DNA of 54,602 nucleotides from Bacteroidota bacterium. Lineage in GTDB: Bacteria > Bacteroidota > Bacteroidia > Chitinophagales > Saprospiraceae. How positions within the stretch are numbered: position 1 is the stretch's first letter; the number at the start of each line of letters is the position of its first letter. The notes beneath the pieces are model-generated. The model had not been told where the DNA came from. It did not search any database and saw only the letters and a program-made list of their open reading frames with translations. Made by a program: the position numbers and the translations under genes. Below, one piece after another: positions 25,205 to 34,168 of the stretch. The stretch covers positions 1 to 54,602 of the forward strand of contig JAKQLF010000165.1 of the NCBI GenBank assembly GCA_029567325.1, read 5' to 3'.

Positions 25205-26630
25205 CTACCTCATGTATTATTTGAAAAACATATTGTTGCTGGTTTTTATGTTGGGCTTGTTTTGGCAAAACACCTCAGCCCAACAAACTTTTGATGTTTT
25301 GACTCTGGAAAAATTCTTATCGGTGGTCAAACAGAACCATCCCATTGCGCGCCAAACAAACCTGTTTATGGAAATGGCGTCTGCGGGTAGGGTGGAAGCT
25401 GCAGGTGCTTTTGACCCAATTTTTTCTTTGACAAGTGATCAAAAAACCTTTGACGGTAAAAGATATTATACCCAAAATAACGCAGATTTGACCATTCCTA
25501 CTTGGTATGGAGTTTCTTTATATGGGGGTGTCCAAAATAATCTAGGTACCTTCTTGGATGTGGAGGAAAGTCCTGGTCTTTATACTTATGCAGGTGTAAA
25601 TGTCTCCGTTTTGAAAAATTTGGTGTTAGACAAACGTCGGGCATCTTTACAGCAAGCCAAACTGATGCAGGCTCAAACCAGATTTGAAAATGCAAACACA
25701 GTCAACGACCTCATTTTGGAGGCAAATTTGTCTTATTTCAATTGGTTGAAAGATTTTCTGGTATTACGACTGATAGAACAAGCAGTACAAATAAACATAG
25801 AGCGATTTGAATTTGTGAAGGCTAGTTTTTTACAAGGAGATAAAGCTGGCATAGATACCATCGAAGCAAAGACCCAATTGTTGTCTTTTTTGCAGCAAAG
25901 AGAGGAATATTTTTTGGCGTATAATGCCTCTCGACTTGAATTAGAAACTTATCTCTGGACTGAAAATGATGCGCCTTTGTACTTGGCTGGTGATGTCATT
26001 CCTGATACAACAACCATCGATATGGTATTGAATGAAATAAACGAAAGTGAAATAGATGCTTGGATCAGAGCCCGATTGGATGAGCATCCTAAGTTAGCTG
26101 TTTATGATTTGAAGTTGCAAAATTTGGAAATCGAGCGGAAATTGAAATTCCAAAATTTTCTGCCCAAGCTAGATCTGAAATATGATTTTATGCGGAAAGG
26201 TGATCAATTTCCCATTGAAAATATTGGAGCTTCTTTTTTTGAAGACAATTATAAATTTGGTCTCAGCTTTTCCATGCCCATTTTTAATAGATCCGCAATA
26301 GGGCAGTATCAGTCAACAAAGGCAAAAATTCAAATAACTTCTCTGGACAATTATTATGCGCGACTTCAGATTGAAAATAAAATCAAATTTCAATTGATTG
26401 AAGTGGAAAATGTAAAAAATCAAGTAAATATATATGCTGAGGCGAGCGATCTCTACCAACAATTGTATGAGGCAGAGTCGTTTAAATTTTCCATTGGTGA
26501 ATCTTCCTTGTTTTTGCTCAATAGCAGGAACAATAAATTCATTGAGGCCAATCAAAAATGGATTGAATTAAGAGCGAAGTTACTTGCTTCTAAAGCTAAA
26601 CTTTGGTGGTCTGCTGCTTTACCAAATTAA
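25191..26630 (+). CDS. TolC-family outer-membrane channel
   Basis: Outer-membrane factor completing a three-part secretion path with the two genes upstream. Seen: signal peptide (L-L-L-V-F-M-L-G-L-F-W-Q-N-T-S-A-Q), then T-L-E-K-F-L-S-V-V-K-Q-N-H-P-I-A-R-Q, typical of the family, repeated helical hairpins, and a second repeat around L-D-E-H-P-K-L-A-V-Y-D-L-K-L-Q-N-L-E-I-E-R-K. Length 479 aa. It can start at 25191, overlapping HlyD by 14 nt, or at ATG 25212 (residue 8), just clear of it; both leave a good signal peptide. Confidence 0.87.
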   Translation: MLRNNYLMYYLKNILLLVFMLGLFWQNTSAQQTFDVLTLEKFLSVVKQNHPIARQTNLFMEMASAGRVEAAGAFDPIFSLTSDQKTFDGKRYYTQNNADLTIPTWYGVSLYGGVQNNLGTFLDVEESPGLYTYAGVNVSVLKNLVLDKRRASLQQAKLMQAQTRFENANTVNDLILEANLSYFNWLKDFLVLRLIEQAVQINIERFEFVKASFLQGDKAGIDTIEAKTQLLSFLQQREEYFLAYNASRLELETYLWTENDAPLYLAGDVIPDTTTIDMVLNEINESEIDAWIRARLDEHPKLAVYDLKLQNLEIERKLKFQNFLPKLDLKYDFMRKGDQFPIENIGASFFEDNYKFGLSFSMPIFNRSAIGQYQSTKAKIQITSLDNYYARLQIENKIKFQLIEVENVKNQVNIYAEASDLYQQLYEAESFKFSIGESSLFLLNSRNNKFIEANQKWIELRAKLLASKAKLWWSAALPN

Positions 26631-26715
26631 TTATCAATCTAAAAGAACAATCTCTATAAAAGTGCGTTCTAAAAATTGAGTTCCATTAGGAATAGAATTT
26701 TTTCATGTAAAGATT

Positions 26716-26760
26716 AAGGACTTGTTACAATCGCCACAATGTATACAAGTCCTTTTTTAT
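26716..26760. terminator. Bidirectional terminator between convergent genes
   Basis: AAGGACTTGT (26716-26725) pairs perfectly with ACAAGTCCTT (26745-26754), followed on the + strand by TTTTATTTG. It lies between the TolC gene (+) and the helicase gene (-) and can serve both. Confidence 0.8.
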
Positions 26761-26784
26761 TTGATTAATTTGCCTATTTGGCTA

Positions 26785-28557
26785 TTACCATTTTTTCTTA
26801 ACGGGACTACCTGAAGCAGGTTTTTGGCTTCCGCCTTTACGATGTGGCTTACTGCGATCATTTGATCTGCCATAAGAACCGCCAGGTTTGATGTCTCCTC
26901 CAGAATAACTATGACCACCACCTTTTTTAGAAAGTGGTTTTGTTCCACTTCTGAATGTGAGGGTAACTCCTTTGTAACTTGATTCTTTCAAACCATTGAT
27001 CAGCAAATCAACTTGCTCATGTTTAACTTCAAAAGTCGTTTGATCAGCATCAATGGATATATGACCTACATTGACCTTCTTATTGGGTGTGAGGTTGTTG
27101 ATGAAGTTGAGTAAACTTCTAGGATCCATATTGCTTTTGCGACCGTGATTGAGTACCAAAGTAGCCATTTCACTTTTAGACATGGTGCCTTGGTGATCTT
27201 TCAACCTGCTTCCTCTGGAATTATTATCAAAATTGGCATTTACATCCCCTACACCTTGGTAATATTCAATAAATCTATTGAACTCAGTAGATATAAATTT
27301 CTTGATGATGTCTATCGAGTCCATACCTTCAAAGCCTTGCTCTATGGCCTTTACAAATGGTGCGATTGTTTCTTCATCTACTGGAGTATTTTTTACCTTG
27401 TCGATCAAGCTCATCAACTGTGCGTTGCAAATGGTATCTCCATCTGGAACTTTGGTGTATGTAACAGGCAAGTTTATCTGACGTTCTATTTGTTTGATTT
27501 TGAATACCTCTTTTTTAGTGAGAATACTCAATGCAATACCTTTTTTGCCCGCTCTTCCTGTACGACCTGTACGGTGAATGTAAACTTCCTGATCATCTGG
27601 AAGACTATAATTAATAACGTGAGTAAGATCACTCACATCCAATCCTCTTGCTGCCACATCAGTTGCTATCAATAATTGCAATTGACCAGACTTAAATTTG
27701 CTCATCACAAAATCTCTCTGTGATTGTACCAAATCTCCATGGAGGGCGTCTGAATTATAGCCATCTCTACCCAACATATCAGCAACTTCCTGCGTATCAA
27801 TTTTGGTTCTGCAAAATACGATGCCATAAATATCTGGATTACTGTCTACCAACATTTTGAGGGCAGTATAACGATCACGTTGATCCACTACAAAATATTG
27901 GTGCTCGATATTTACATTAGATGTATTGACCTTTCCCATCGAAATGGTCTCAGGTTTTTTCATATAATTTTTAGCAATATGCGCCACACCATCTGGCATG
28001 GTAGCAGAAAACAAAAGCGTCTGTCTGTCTTCTGGTGTAGAGCTAAGAATGGAATCTAAATCATCCTTAAAACCCATAGAAAGCATTTCATCGGCCTCAT
28101 CCAACACCAAAAACTTGATGTCATTGACTTTCAGTTTGTTTTTGTTGATCAAGTCCAGAACTCTTCCTGGAGTACCTACTACAATTTGCGGCTTGTCTCT
28201 CAAACCTTGGATTTGATCTCGGATACTAGCTCCACCATACACAGGAAGTACTTTGAGTCCTTTCATGTATTTAGAGAAATTCTGGATATCCTTAGTAATT
28301 TGGTTTGCCAGTTCTCTGGTAGGAGAAAGAATAAAAGCTTGAACCTCTTCAACATTTGTATCAATTCTGTTGAGAATCGGCAAACTGAAGGCAGCGGTCT
28401 TTCCTGTCCCTGTCTGAGCCAAGGCAATGATGTCCGTGTTGGTTTTTGAAATGATATCAAGAGTTGCGTCTTGAATAGGTGTTGGTGTCTCGAAGCCCAG
28501 ATCTTTGAGGGCATCAAGAATAGTTGACTTCAGTCCGAAGTCTGCAAATGTTGACAT
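26785..28557 (-). CDS. deaD: DEAD-box RNA helicase with DbpA-type C-domain
   Basis: Unwinds RNA duplexes with ATP, typically in ribosome assembly and cold adaptation. Seen in order: Q-motif F-x-x-P-T-P-I-Q (about 22-28), A-Q-T-G-T-G-K-T (about 45), P-T-R-E-L-A-N-Q, V-L-D-E-A-D-E-M (about 150), S-A-T (about 180), H-R-T-G-R-T-G-R-A-G (about 330), a DbpA-like RNA-binding domain (I-S-I-D-A-D-Q-T-T-F-E-V, then L-K-E-S-S-Y-K-G-V) and a basic G/S/K-rich tail. Length 590 aa, the DeaD/CsdA range. Transcribed alone, with a leader of about 185 nt if the promoter at 28749-28756 is right. Confidence 0.92.
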   Translation of the reverse strand: MSTFADFGLKSTILDALKDLGFETPTPIQDATLDIISKTNTDIIALAQTGTGKTAAFSLPILNRIDTNVEEVQAFILSPTRELANQITKDIQNFSKYMKGLKVLPVYGGASIRDQIQGLRDKPQIVVGTPGRVLDLINKNKLKVNDIKFLVLDEADEMLSMGFKDDLDSILSSTPEDRQTLLFSATMPDGVAHIAKNYMKKPETISMGKVNTSNVNIEHQYFVVDQRDRYTALKMLVDSNPDIYGIVFCRTKIDTQEVADMLGRDGYNSDALHGDLVQSQRDFVMSKFKSGQLQLLIATDVAARGLDVSDLTHVINYSLPDDQEVYIHRTGRTGRAGKKGIALSILTKKEVFKIKQIERQINLPVTYTKVPDGDTICNAQLMSLIDKVKNTPVDEETIAPFVKAIEQGFEGMDSIDIIKKFISTEFNRFIEYYQGVGDVNANFDNNSRGSRLKDHQGTMSKSEMATLVLNHGRKSNMDPRSLLNFINNLTPNKKVNVGHISIDADQTTFEVKHEQVDLLINGLKESSYKGVTLTFRSGTKPLSKKGGGHSYSGGDIKPGGSYGRSNDRSKPHRKGGSQKPASGSPVKKKW

Positions 28558-28748
28558 GTATGCTAATATTTGAGTAACTCTTTAGGTAAAAACAACCACA
28601 ATTTGTAAAAATCTGTTGCTGTGCATGCTTTTCCCCAACTTACTAAACTTGATTAAAAACCTTTTTTCGAAAGAGAAAAAATTAGAAATCAAATTGTTAC
28701 TTAATTATAAAAGCACGGACCTAAATAGATACGGTTCCTTAAAGCGCG

Positions 28749-28756
28749 CAAAGGTA
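28749..28756 (-). promoter_or_regulatory. Putative -7 element for the helicase gene
   Basis: Read on the minus strand this is TACCTTTG, a match to TAnnTTTG. No -33 TTG is found at the ideal spacing (the nearest gives 14 bp), so support is partial. It implies a leader of about 185 nt, common for cold-responsive helicase mRNAs. The rest of 28558-28923 shows no gene. Confidence 0.45.
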
Positions 28757-28923
28757 GTTCTTAGCTTTCACAAATTTTTATAAATATCAGATTTATTTGA
28801 TATTTAAGATATTATTAATGGTTGAAAGCCACTTTTGGGGCAGAAATTGGCAATTTATTTGGATGTAGCAGGATATTGAGATCGAAAATTTGTTTTTCAT
28901 AGGTATTTGATTGACGGAAGGGC

Positions 28924-28960
28924 AAAAAAAAAGCTGCCCAAAAATAAATTTGGACAGCCC
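28924..28960 (-). terminator. Terminator of the Lrp/AsnC gene
   Basis: On the minus strand GCTGTCC pairs with GGGCAGC (one G-U pair) and is followed by nine T residues, about 25 bp after the regulator stop codon. Confidence 0.85.
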
Positions 28961-28986
28961 CTATATAACCCTATGAAATTTCAAAA

Positions 28987-29475
28987 TTATTCCATGTCAT
29001 TGTCGTAGTCGAAAGGAAGTACTTTTTCCTTCTTCACTTTACTCAATGTCATTAAAGTTTTCAATCTTTCTATTTCTTCGATTTGAGATAATGTTTTGAA
29101 TAATAGTTTTTCGTAACTTGCTATATCCTTACAAACAATCTTCAATAAGAAATCTGCATCACCAGTGATGATGTAACATTCAGTTATCTCATCTATTTGT
29201 TTGATTTTCTTGATGAAATTGTCAAGTGCATTTGGTTTTTGCCAAGCCAAAGAAACCAAAACATAAGTTTTAACATTGAGTCCCATAGCCGATGCATCCA
29301 CTTTGGCATGGTATGAAACAATGATTCCTGATTGTTCAAGTTTTTTGACACGCTCTAAGGTAGGTGCCGGAGAAAGACCAATTTTCTTTGAAAGATCCAG
29401 ATTGGTAATCTTGCTGTTTTCTTGTAAAAGTTTGAGAATCCTTAAGTCTGTTTTGTCTAATTTGAAATCTGACAT
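28987..29475 (-). CDS. Lrp/AsnC-family transcription regulator
   Basis: Binds DNA as an oligomer and senses amino acids or related ligands. Seen: N-terminal winged HTH (L-D-K-T-D-L-R-I-L-K-L-L-Q-E-N-S-K-I-T-N then L-S-K-K-I-G-L-S-P-A-P-T-L-E-R-V-K-K-L-E), the linker G-I-I-V-S-Y-H-A, and the RAM ligand-binding domain (V-L-V-S-L, then I-T-G-D-A-D-F-L-L-K-I-V). Length 162 aa, normal. Single gene with its own terminator. Ligand and targets are not evident from context. Confidence 0.92.
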   Translation of the reverse strand: MSDFKLDKTDLRILKLLQENSKITNLDLSKKIGLSPAPTLERVKKLEQSGIIVSYHAKVDASAMGLNVKTYVLVSLAWQKPNALDNFIKKIKQIDEITECYIITGDADFLLKIVCKDIASYEKLLFKTLSQIEEIERLKTLMTLSKVKKEKVLPFDYDNDME

Positions 29476-29605
29476 TTCTTTTATTGTTTTTCTCTTGTGA
29501 ATTTATAACGCAAAGGAAATAAAATTCTTTAAAATGGCATATTCTTTTTACAATATTTTAACAAAAATCTGAAAAATCGATTATTTCATACTAAAAATTA
29601 AAAGA

Positions 29606-29632
29606 GAGGTCCGAAAAATTTTCAGACCCCTC
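29606..29632 (-). terminator. Terminator of the small TonB-like gene
   Basis: On the minus strand GAGGGGTCTGAAAA pairs with TTTTCGGACCTC (one bulge), followed by a T/A-rich tract. Positioned about 30 bp after the stop of the gene at 29660-29980. Confidence 0.75.
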
Positions 29633-29659
29633 GATTAACAACATGTGAAAAAACCCTCT

Positions 29660-29980
29660 TTATTTTTTGATCACGATGGGTAACGTGTACAATTTATTTA
29701 CTTCATAACCAGTCGCTTTTAGCTTGTGGTAATTGATGGCATTTTTAAGGAGTTGGTCATTTTTTTCGTCATTGGTAGAAACTACTATTGCTTCACCTTT
29801 TTGGTTGATGATGAAATTTACATAAATTGTCTCCACTTGGCCTTGCTCAAATTGAGTTTGGCTCAGTAAAGACACGAGCTCTGTTTGTACGGCTTTTAGT
29901 TTGGGGTTATTGGAAGAAATACCAGATTGTGTAAATAAGAAAAGCAAACAGATTCCGAAAACTAATTTCAATTGATTCAT
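29660..29980 (-). CDS. Small periplasmic protein, TonB C-terminal-like
   Basis: 106 residues with a signal peptide (L-K-L-V-F-G-I-C-L-L-F-L-F-T-Q-S-G-I-S-S). The mature part, with I-Y-V-N-F-I-I-N-Q-K-G-E-A-I-V-V-S-T-N and a final T-L-P-I-V-I-K-K, resembles the TonB C-terminal fold. There is no membrane anchor or Pro-rich linker, so it is not a full TonB. No TonB-dependent receptor or ExbBD gene is near. Role unknown. Confidence 0.7.
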   Translation of the reverse strand: MNQLKLVFGICLLFLFTQSGISSNNPKLKAVQTELVSLLSQTQFEQGQVETIYVNFIINQKGEAIVVSTNDEKNDQLLKNAINYHKLKATGYEVNKLYTLPIVIKK

Positions 29981-30222
29981 TTTTTAAATTTTTTTATTTG
30001 TTTAGTTAATTGAGGATTTCTTTTGTTGTTGTATAATCTAATGACGCAAATATGACCCCACGTGTTGCATCAAGGTTACAAGCGATCTACGATTAGTAAG
30101 AAATTATCGACCAATGCAAACAAAACAGAACTTTTTGTGTTACCGAGTCCGTAGGAACATTTTGGTGCGAGCTGAAGGTTCATTATATTGTCCTATTTTA
30201 AATACTTCGCAACAAATAATTT

Positions 30223-31794
30223 ATGAAGAAAAGTTATAATAAATTCAAGCCAGTTGATATTTCGGCAAGTATAGTGGTATTCTTAGTTGCCTTGCCATTG
30301 TGTCTAGGTATTGCACTGGCGTCAGGAGCTCCATTATTTTCCGGACTCATTGCAGGTGTTGTTGGTGGTATTGTTGTTGGGGCCATCAGTGGTTCTAGAG
30401 TTGGAGTAAGTGGGCCTGCCGCAGGCCTCACGGTGGTCGTTTTGGACGCCATCACAGGATTGGGTTCTTTTCCTGTTTTTCTTTCAGCAGTAATTTTGGC
30501 TGGAATACTCCAAATAGGATTTGGATTAATGAAACTGGGTAGGATTGCCTATTTCTTTCCTTCCTCTGTTATAAAAGGCATGCTGACGGCCATTGGCTTA
30601 TTGATTATATTAAAACAAATACCGCATGCACTTGGAATTGATTTGGATTATGAAGGTGATGAAAGTTTTGTACAAGCAGATGGTAAAAATACTTTTACAG
30701 AATTCCTCCAACCATTGCAGACTTTATTGCCCGCAGCTATTGTAATCAGTATCATAGGTATAATGATTTTAGTTTTGTGGGATTCCAAATTGATCAAGGG
30801 CAATAAGATTTTAAAGATGATTCCCGGTGCGCTTATTGTGGTTGTTTTTGGTGTGGTTGCCAATTTGATCATGCCAGAAAATTTAAAATTGGGCACTTCT
30901 CATTTGGTCAATCTTCCTTTGATAGGAAGTTTGAGCGAAGTACCCAGTCTATTTACGCTTCCTGATTTTTCTAGAATTCTGGAATTTGAAGTTATAAAGG
31001 TGGCCTTTATTATTGCAGTTATCGCAAGTGTGGAAACCTTGTTGTGCGTAGAAGCAACTGATAAATTGGATAAAAGTGGTGAAATAACGCCTACTAATAG
31101 AGAGCTTTTTGCGCAAGGTGCAGGCAATGTTGTTTCGGGACTCATTGGTGGAATTCCAGTAACTCAAGTTATTGTAAGAAGTTCAGCTAATATTCAAGCA
31201 AACGCAAATTCAAAGTATTCAGCTATTTTTCATGGTCTTATATTATTGATTACTGCGATTCTCATCCCATTTATCCTCAATCTTATTCCGTTATCTGCAC
31301 TTGCTGCAGTATTGGTTATGGTGGGATATAAATTGGCCAATCCAAAAGTTTTCAAACAAATGTGGGCTGAAGGCCAAGATCAATTTGTGCCTTTTATGGT
31401 TACCATAGTTGCGATCTTATTTACTGATTTATTGATTGGCATCTCTATTGGTTTTGCATTTGGACTCATATACGTTTTATTGACCAATTTCAGGTCATCA
31501 GTTTCTATAGTTAAGGAGGGCAATCTGACCATATTGAGATTGAATAAAGACGTTTTCTTCTTCAATAAAGCAGAAATTATTGAAAGATTATCAGCTATAC
31601 AACCTGGAGATCGGGTTTACATAGATGGGTCAGCTGCCAAATTCATTGACCATGACATTTACTTGACCTTGGAAGAATTTGTAGAAGAAGCCAAAAACAA
31701 GGACATCGAAGTAGAGTGGAAAAGTATTTCAAGAAAAAAAATAAATTTTATCAATAATTATGAAGTCGTATCAAAAACTCTTGCAAGCAAATAA
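30223..31794 (+). CDS. SulP/SLC26-family anion transporter with STAS domain
   Basis: Inner-membrane carrier for sulphate, bicarbonate or other anions. Seen: about 12 membrane segments, the family block G-S-R-V-G-V-S-G-P-A-A-G-L-T-V near residues 57-71, and a cytosolic C-terminal STAS-like domain (I-L-R-L-N-K-D-V-F-F-F-N-K-A through V-Y-I-D-G-S-A-A-K-F-I-D). Length 523 aa. The next gene, a carbonic anhydrase, overlaps it by 35 nt, which points to bicarbonate as the substrate (inference; BicA-type transporters belong to this family). Confidence 0.9.
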   Translation: MKKSYNKFKPVDISASIVVFLVALPLCLGIALASGAPLFSGLIAGVVGGIVVGAISGSRVGVSGPAAGLTVVVLDAITGLGSFPVFLSAVILAGILQIGFGLMKLGRIAYFFPSSVIKGMLTAIGLLIILKQIPHALGIDLDYEGDESFVQADGKNTFTEFLQPLQTLLPAAIVISIIGIMILVLWDSKLIKGNKILKMIPGALIVVVFGVVANLIMPENLKLGTSHLVNLPLIGSLSEVPSLFTLPDFSRILEFEVIKVAFIIAVIASVETLLCVEATDKLDKSGEITPTNRELFAQGAGNVVSGLIGGIPVTQVIVRSSANIQANANSKYSAIFHGLILLITAILIPFILNLIPLSALAAVLVMVGYKLANPKVFKQMWAEGQDQFVPFMVTIVAILFTDLLIGISIGFAFGLIYVLLTNFRSSVSIVKEGNLTILRLNKDVFFFNKAEIIERLSAIQPGDRVYIDGSAAKFIDHDIYLTLEEFVEEAKNKDIEVEWKSISRKKINFINNYEVVSKTLASK

Positions 31795-32410
31795 AGAGTG
31801 GGCAACCGCTCAAAATATCCAAGATCCTACGTTTTTTGAAAAAATGGCAGCGGGTCAAAATCCTGAATTTTTGTGGATTGGCTGTTCAGACAGTAGGGCT
31901 CCAGCTGATAAACTAACCAATACAGATCCGGGACAAATTTTTGTGCATCGTAATGTTGCCAATTTGGTAGTCCATACAGACTTCAATCTCTTGAGTGTAT
32001 TGCAATATGCTGTTGAGGTTTTGAAAGTGAAGCACATCATGGTTGTGGGTCATTATGGTTGTGGTGGTGTGCGAGCAGCCATGGGTAATGATAGTCTAGG
32101 GATCATTGATAGCTGGATCAGAAACATCAAAGATGTGTACGACAAACATGAACATGAACTTCTTATTTATGATGATCTAAACGAAAGGGCTGACAGACTT
32201 GCAGAATTCAACGTGATAGCACAGGTAGAAAATTTGATGAAAACCAGTATCGTACAAAAGGCATGGAGTACTGGCGAATATCCTTACTTGCATGGTTGGG
32301 TTCTTGATTTGAAGTCAGGAATGATCAAACAACTTGTAGAAATAGATGCTTCCAAAATGGATGAGGTAGGAGGTGTTTACAAATATAACTATGCAAAAGC
32401 TTTAGTATAA
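31760..32410 (+). CDS. Beta-carbonic anhydrase
   Basis: Interconverts CO2 and bicarbonate with a zinc ion. Seen: W-I-G-C-S-D-S-R-A-P (Cys42, Asp44, Arg46) and V-V-G-H-Y-G-C-G-G-V (His98, Cys101), the complete ligand set, plus H-R-N-V-A-N. Length 216 aa. The ATG at 31760 lies 35 nt inside the SulP gene. No in-frame ATG sits nearer the SulP stop, and the start gives the standard N-terminus, so the overlap appears genuine and translation is probably coupled. Confidence 0.93.
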   Translation: MKSYQKLLQANKEWATAQNIQDPTFFEKMAAGQNPEFLWIGCSDSRAPADKLTNTDPGQIFVHRNVANLVVHTDFNLLSVLQYAVEVLKVKHIMVVGHYGCGGVRAAMGNDSLGIIDSWIRNIKDVYDKHEHELLIYDDLNERADRLAEFNVIAQVENLMKTSIVQKAWSTGEYPYLHGWVLDLKSGMIKQLVEIDASKMDEVGGVYKYNYAKALV

Positions 32411-32742
32411 TATAGAAGAAAGACGAAAGAAGAAAGACGAAAGAAGAAAGAAGAAAGACGAAGTGGTTAACTTTCCAATTCTTACAAGGGTTAGGATAAT
32501 GACAGTTATTGGTCTTTCATCTTTCATATATCGTCCCGTCTCTGGAACTCAATCTGAAATTACTTTGATACCATCAAATAATAAACACTTACTTTAATTT
32601 TTAGTATATCGTTTAATTTTAATCTGAAATTCATCTTATTTAGAATAAAATTGGACGATGATATGGCTACACTTGTCTTTTGTTTCTTGAAAAGCAACTA
32701 ATAATTTATTATATTTGATTTTAATCAATATAATAAAAGATA
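32411..32742. other. 332-bp spacer with purine tandem repeat and a promoter
   Basis: 32415-32463 is an A/G-rich run of the units GAAGAAAGAC and GAAGAAA. CTTTCATCTTTC near 32515 can pair with GAAAGACGAAAG in the run, giving a weak stem-loop after the carbonic anhydrase gene. The end of the spacer holds a good promoter for the SPFH gene. Confidence 0.6.
32687..32717 (+). promoter_or_regulatory. Bacteroidota promoter of the SPFH gene
   Basis: TTG (32687-32689), 20 bp, TATATTTG (32710-32717), matching TTG-N19/20-TAnnTTTG. Transcription would start near 32724, leaving a leader of about 19 nt before ATG 32743. Confidence 0.75.
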
Positions 32743-33654
32743 ATGGACATTTTACCGACTATTTTACCTGCGGTTTTTTTAGCGCTCATCATTCTGTATA
32801 CAGGTTTGTTTACGGTCAAACAACAAACGGCTGTCATATTGGAAAGACTTGGAAAATTTTCTGGTGTGAAGGGGCCAGGCTTACATCTCAAAATCCCAAT
32901 CATCGATAAAGTTTCAGGAAGGATCAATCTCAAAATTCAACAATTGGATGTGATTGTGGAAACAAAAACATTGGATGATGTTTTTGTAAAATTGAAGGTT
33001 TCTGTGCAATATAAGGTTTTGCCTGAGAAGATTTATGATGCTTTTTATAAACTTGAAGATCCACAAGAACAAATTACTTCTTATGTTTTTGATACCGTAA
33101 GGGCTGAAGTCCCTAAAATGAAACTAGATGATGTTTTTGTGAGAAAGGATGATATCGCAATGGCCATCAAACGTGAATTGGAGGAAGCGATGAATGAATA
33201 TGGTTATGGGATCGTCAAAGCTTTGGTTACGGACATTGATCCAGATGTTGCTGTAAAACATGCAATGAATAGAATCAATGCTGCTGAGCGTGAAAAAGTT
33301 GCTGCAGAATATGATGGTGAAGCAGAAAGAATCAGAATCGTTGCGAAGGCAAGAGCCGAGGCAGAGTCCAAAAGATTGCAAGGTCAAGGTATTGCTGATC
33401 AACGCAGAGAAATAGCCAGAGGATTGGAAGAAAGTGTTGAAGTGCTCAATAGGGTAGGTATCAATTCACAAGAGGCTTCCTCTCTCATTGTCATCACTCA
33501 ACATTATGATACGTTGCATTCTCTCGGAGAAAATACGAATAGTAATCTGATTTTGATGCCAAATTCACCAACTTCGGCATCCGATATGCTTACAAGTATG
33601 GTTACAGCATTTGCAGCCGTTTCAAAGCTTAAAGAAGGTAAAACAGAAAAATAA
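32743..33654 (+). CDS. SPFH/Band 7 membrane protein
   Basis: Stomatin/prohibitin-like proteins form membrane-bound oligomers that organise membrane domains and control FtsH-type proteases. Seen: one N-terminal membrane helix (about 5-24), the SPFH core starting V-K-Q-Q-T-A-V-I-L-E-R-L-G-K-F, P-G-L-H-L-K-I-P-I-I-D-K-V, and a C-terminal helix rich in A/E/R/K (A-E-R-E-K-V-A-A-E-Y-D-G-E-A-E-R). Length 303 aa, like QmcA/stomatin. No NfeD partner gene is next to it. Single gene with its own promoter. Confidence 0.9.
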   Translation: MDILPTILPAVFLALIILYTGLFTVKQQTAVILERLGKFSGVKGPGLHLKIPIIDKVSGRINLKIQQLDVIVETKTLDDVFVKLKVSVQYKVLPEKIYDAFYKLEDPQEQITSYVFDTVRAEVPKMKLDDVFVRKDDIAMAIKRELEEAMNEYGYGIVKALVTDIDPDVAVKHAMNRINAAEREKVAAEYDGEAERIRIVAKARAEAESKRLQGQGIADQRREIARGLEESVEVLNRVGINSQEASSLIVITQHYDTLHSLGENTNSNLILMPNSPTSASDMLTSMVTAFAAVSKLKEGKTEK

Positions 33655-33820
33655 TCGTGTTAATTTAGCTATTCGCTTTTGAACTAAAAATCAAAGATAT
33701 TTTTATCTGCAAGAAGCCCATTTTTGCAGTCACAGCAGCGCTTTTGCTGTGGAAATAGTTGAAGTGTCACTTAAAATGGAACAGTTTTGATCAAAATTAA
33801 ATATAGTTAGTTACAGATAA

Positions 33821-34168
33821 TTAGTCGGGCTCTTGAACATCAACGTGCAAAAGGTGCATCAATCTGTGCGCAAAGGGGGCAAAAAATACTGCAACGGTAC
33901 TCAAAAACACCACTCCGCTGAATAAGGCATAAAACGACGCGAATAACTTGGCATCATCGGTTGGCATTTCATCAATCGGTCCCATACCAGTAAGGATCAT
34001 GGATGCATTGTAGAAACTATCAATCCAGGCTAATTGGGCATAATGATGATATCCAATCATTCCTATGCCGACCGAAATTGTCAAGAGCAATACAGTAAAT
34101 AGAGAATATTTGGCTACCCTTATGGTAAAGTCTCGATGAGAAAGAAGCCTATTATTTTTTGTTGCCAT
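33821..34168 (-). CDS. Small two-helix membrane protein, pore-domain-like with G-M-G filter
   Basis: 115 residues from the ATG at 34168 (the frame is open to 34243, but M-A-T-K-N-N-R is the likely start). A helix at about 20-42 (V-A-K-Y-S-L-F-T-V-L-L-L-T-I-S-V-G-I-G-M), a re-entrant segment D-S-F-Y-N-A-S-M-I-L-T-G-M-G-P, then a second helix (F-A-S-F-Y-A-L-F-S-G-V-V-F-L-S-T-V). This mimics a 2-TM potassium-channel pore with T-G-M-G-P where channels have T-V-G-Y-G. It overlaps the DUF1003 gene by 17 nt and is probably co-translated with it. An ion-channel role is inference. Confidence 0.7.
   Translation of the reverse strand: MATKNNRLLSHRDFTIRVAKYSLFTVLLLTISVGIGMIGYHHYAQLAWIDSFYNASMILTGMGPIDEMPTDDAKLFASFYALFSGVVFLSTVAVFFAPFAHRLMHLLHVDVQEPD

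Noticed and set aside
33731-33751. Hairpin CACAGCA/TGCTGTG as a terminator of the SPFH gene
   Set aside because: The stem is good, but no T run follows on either strand.
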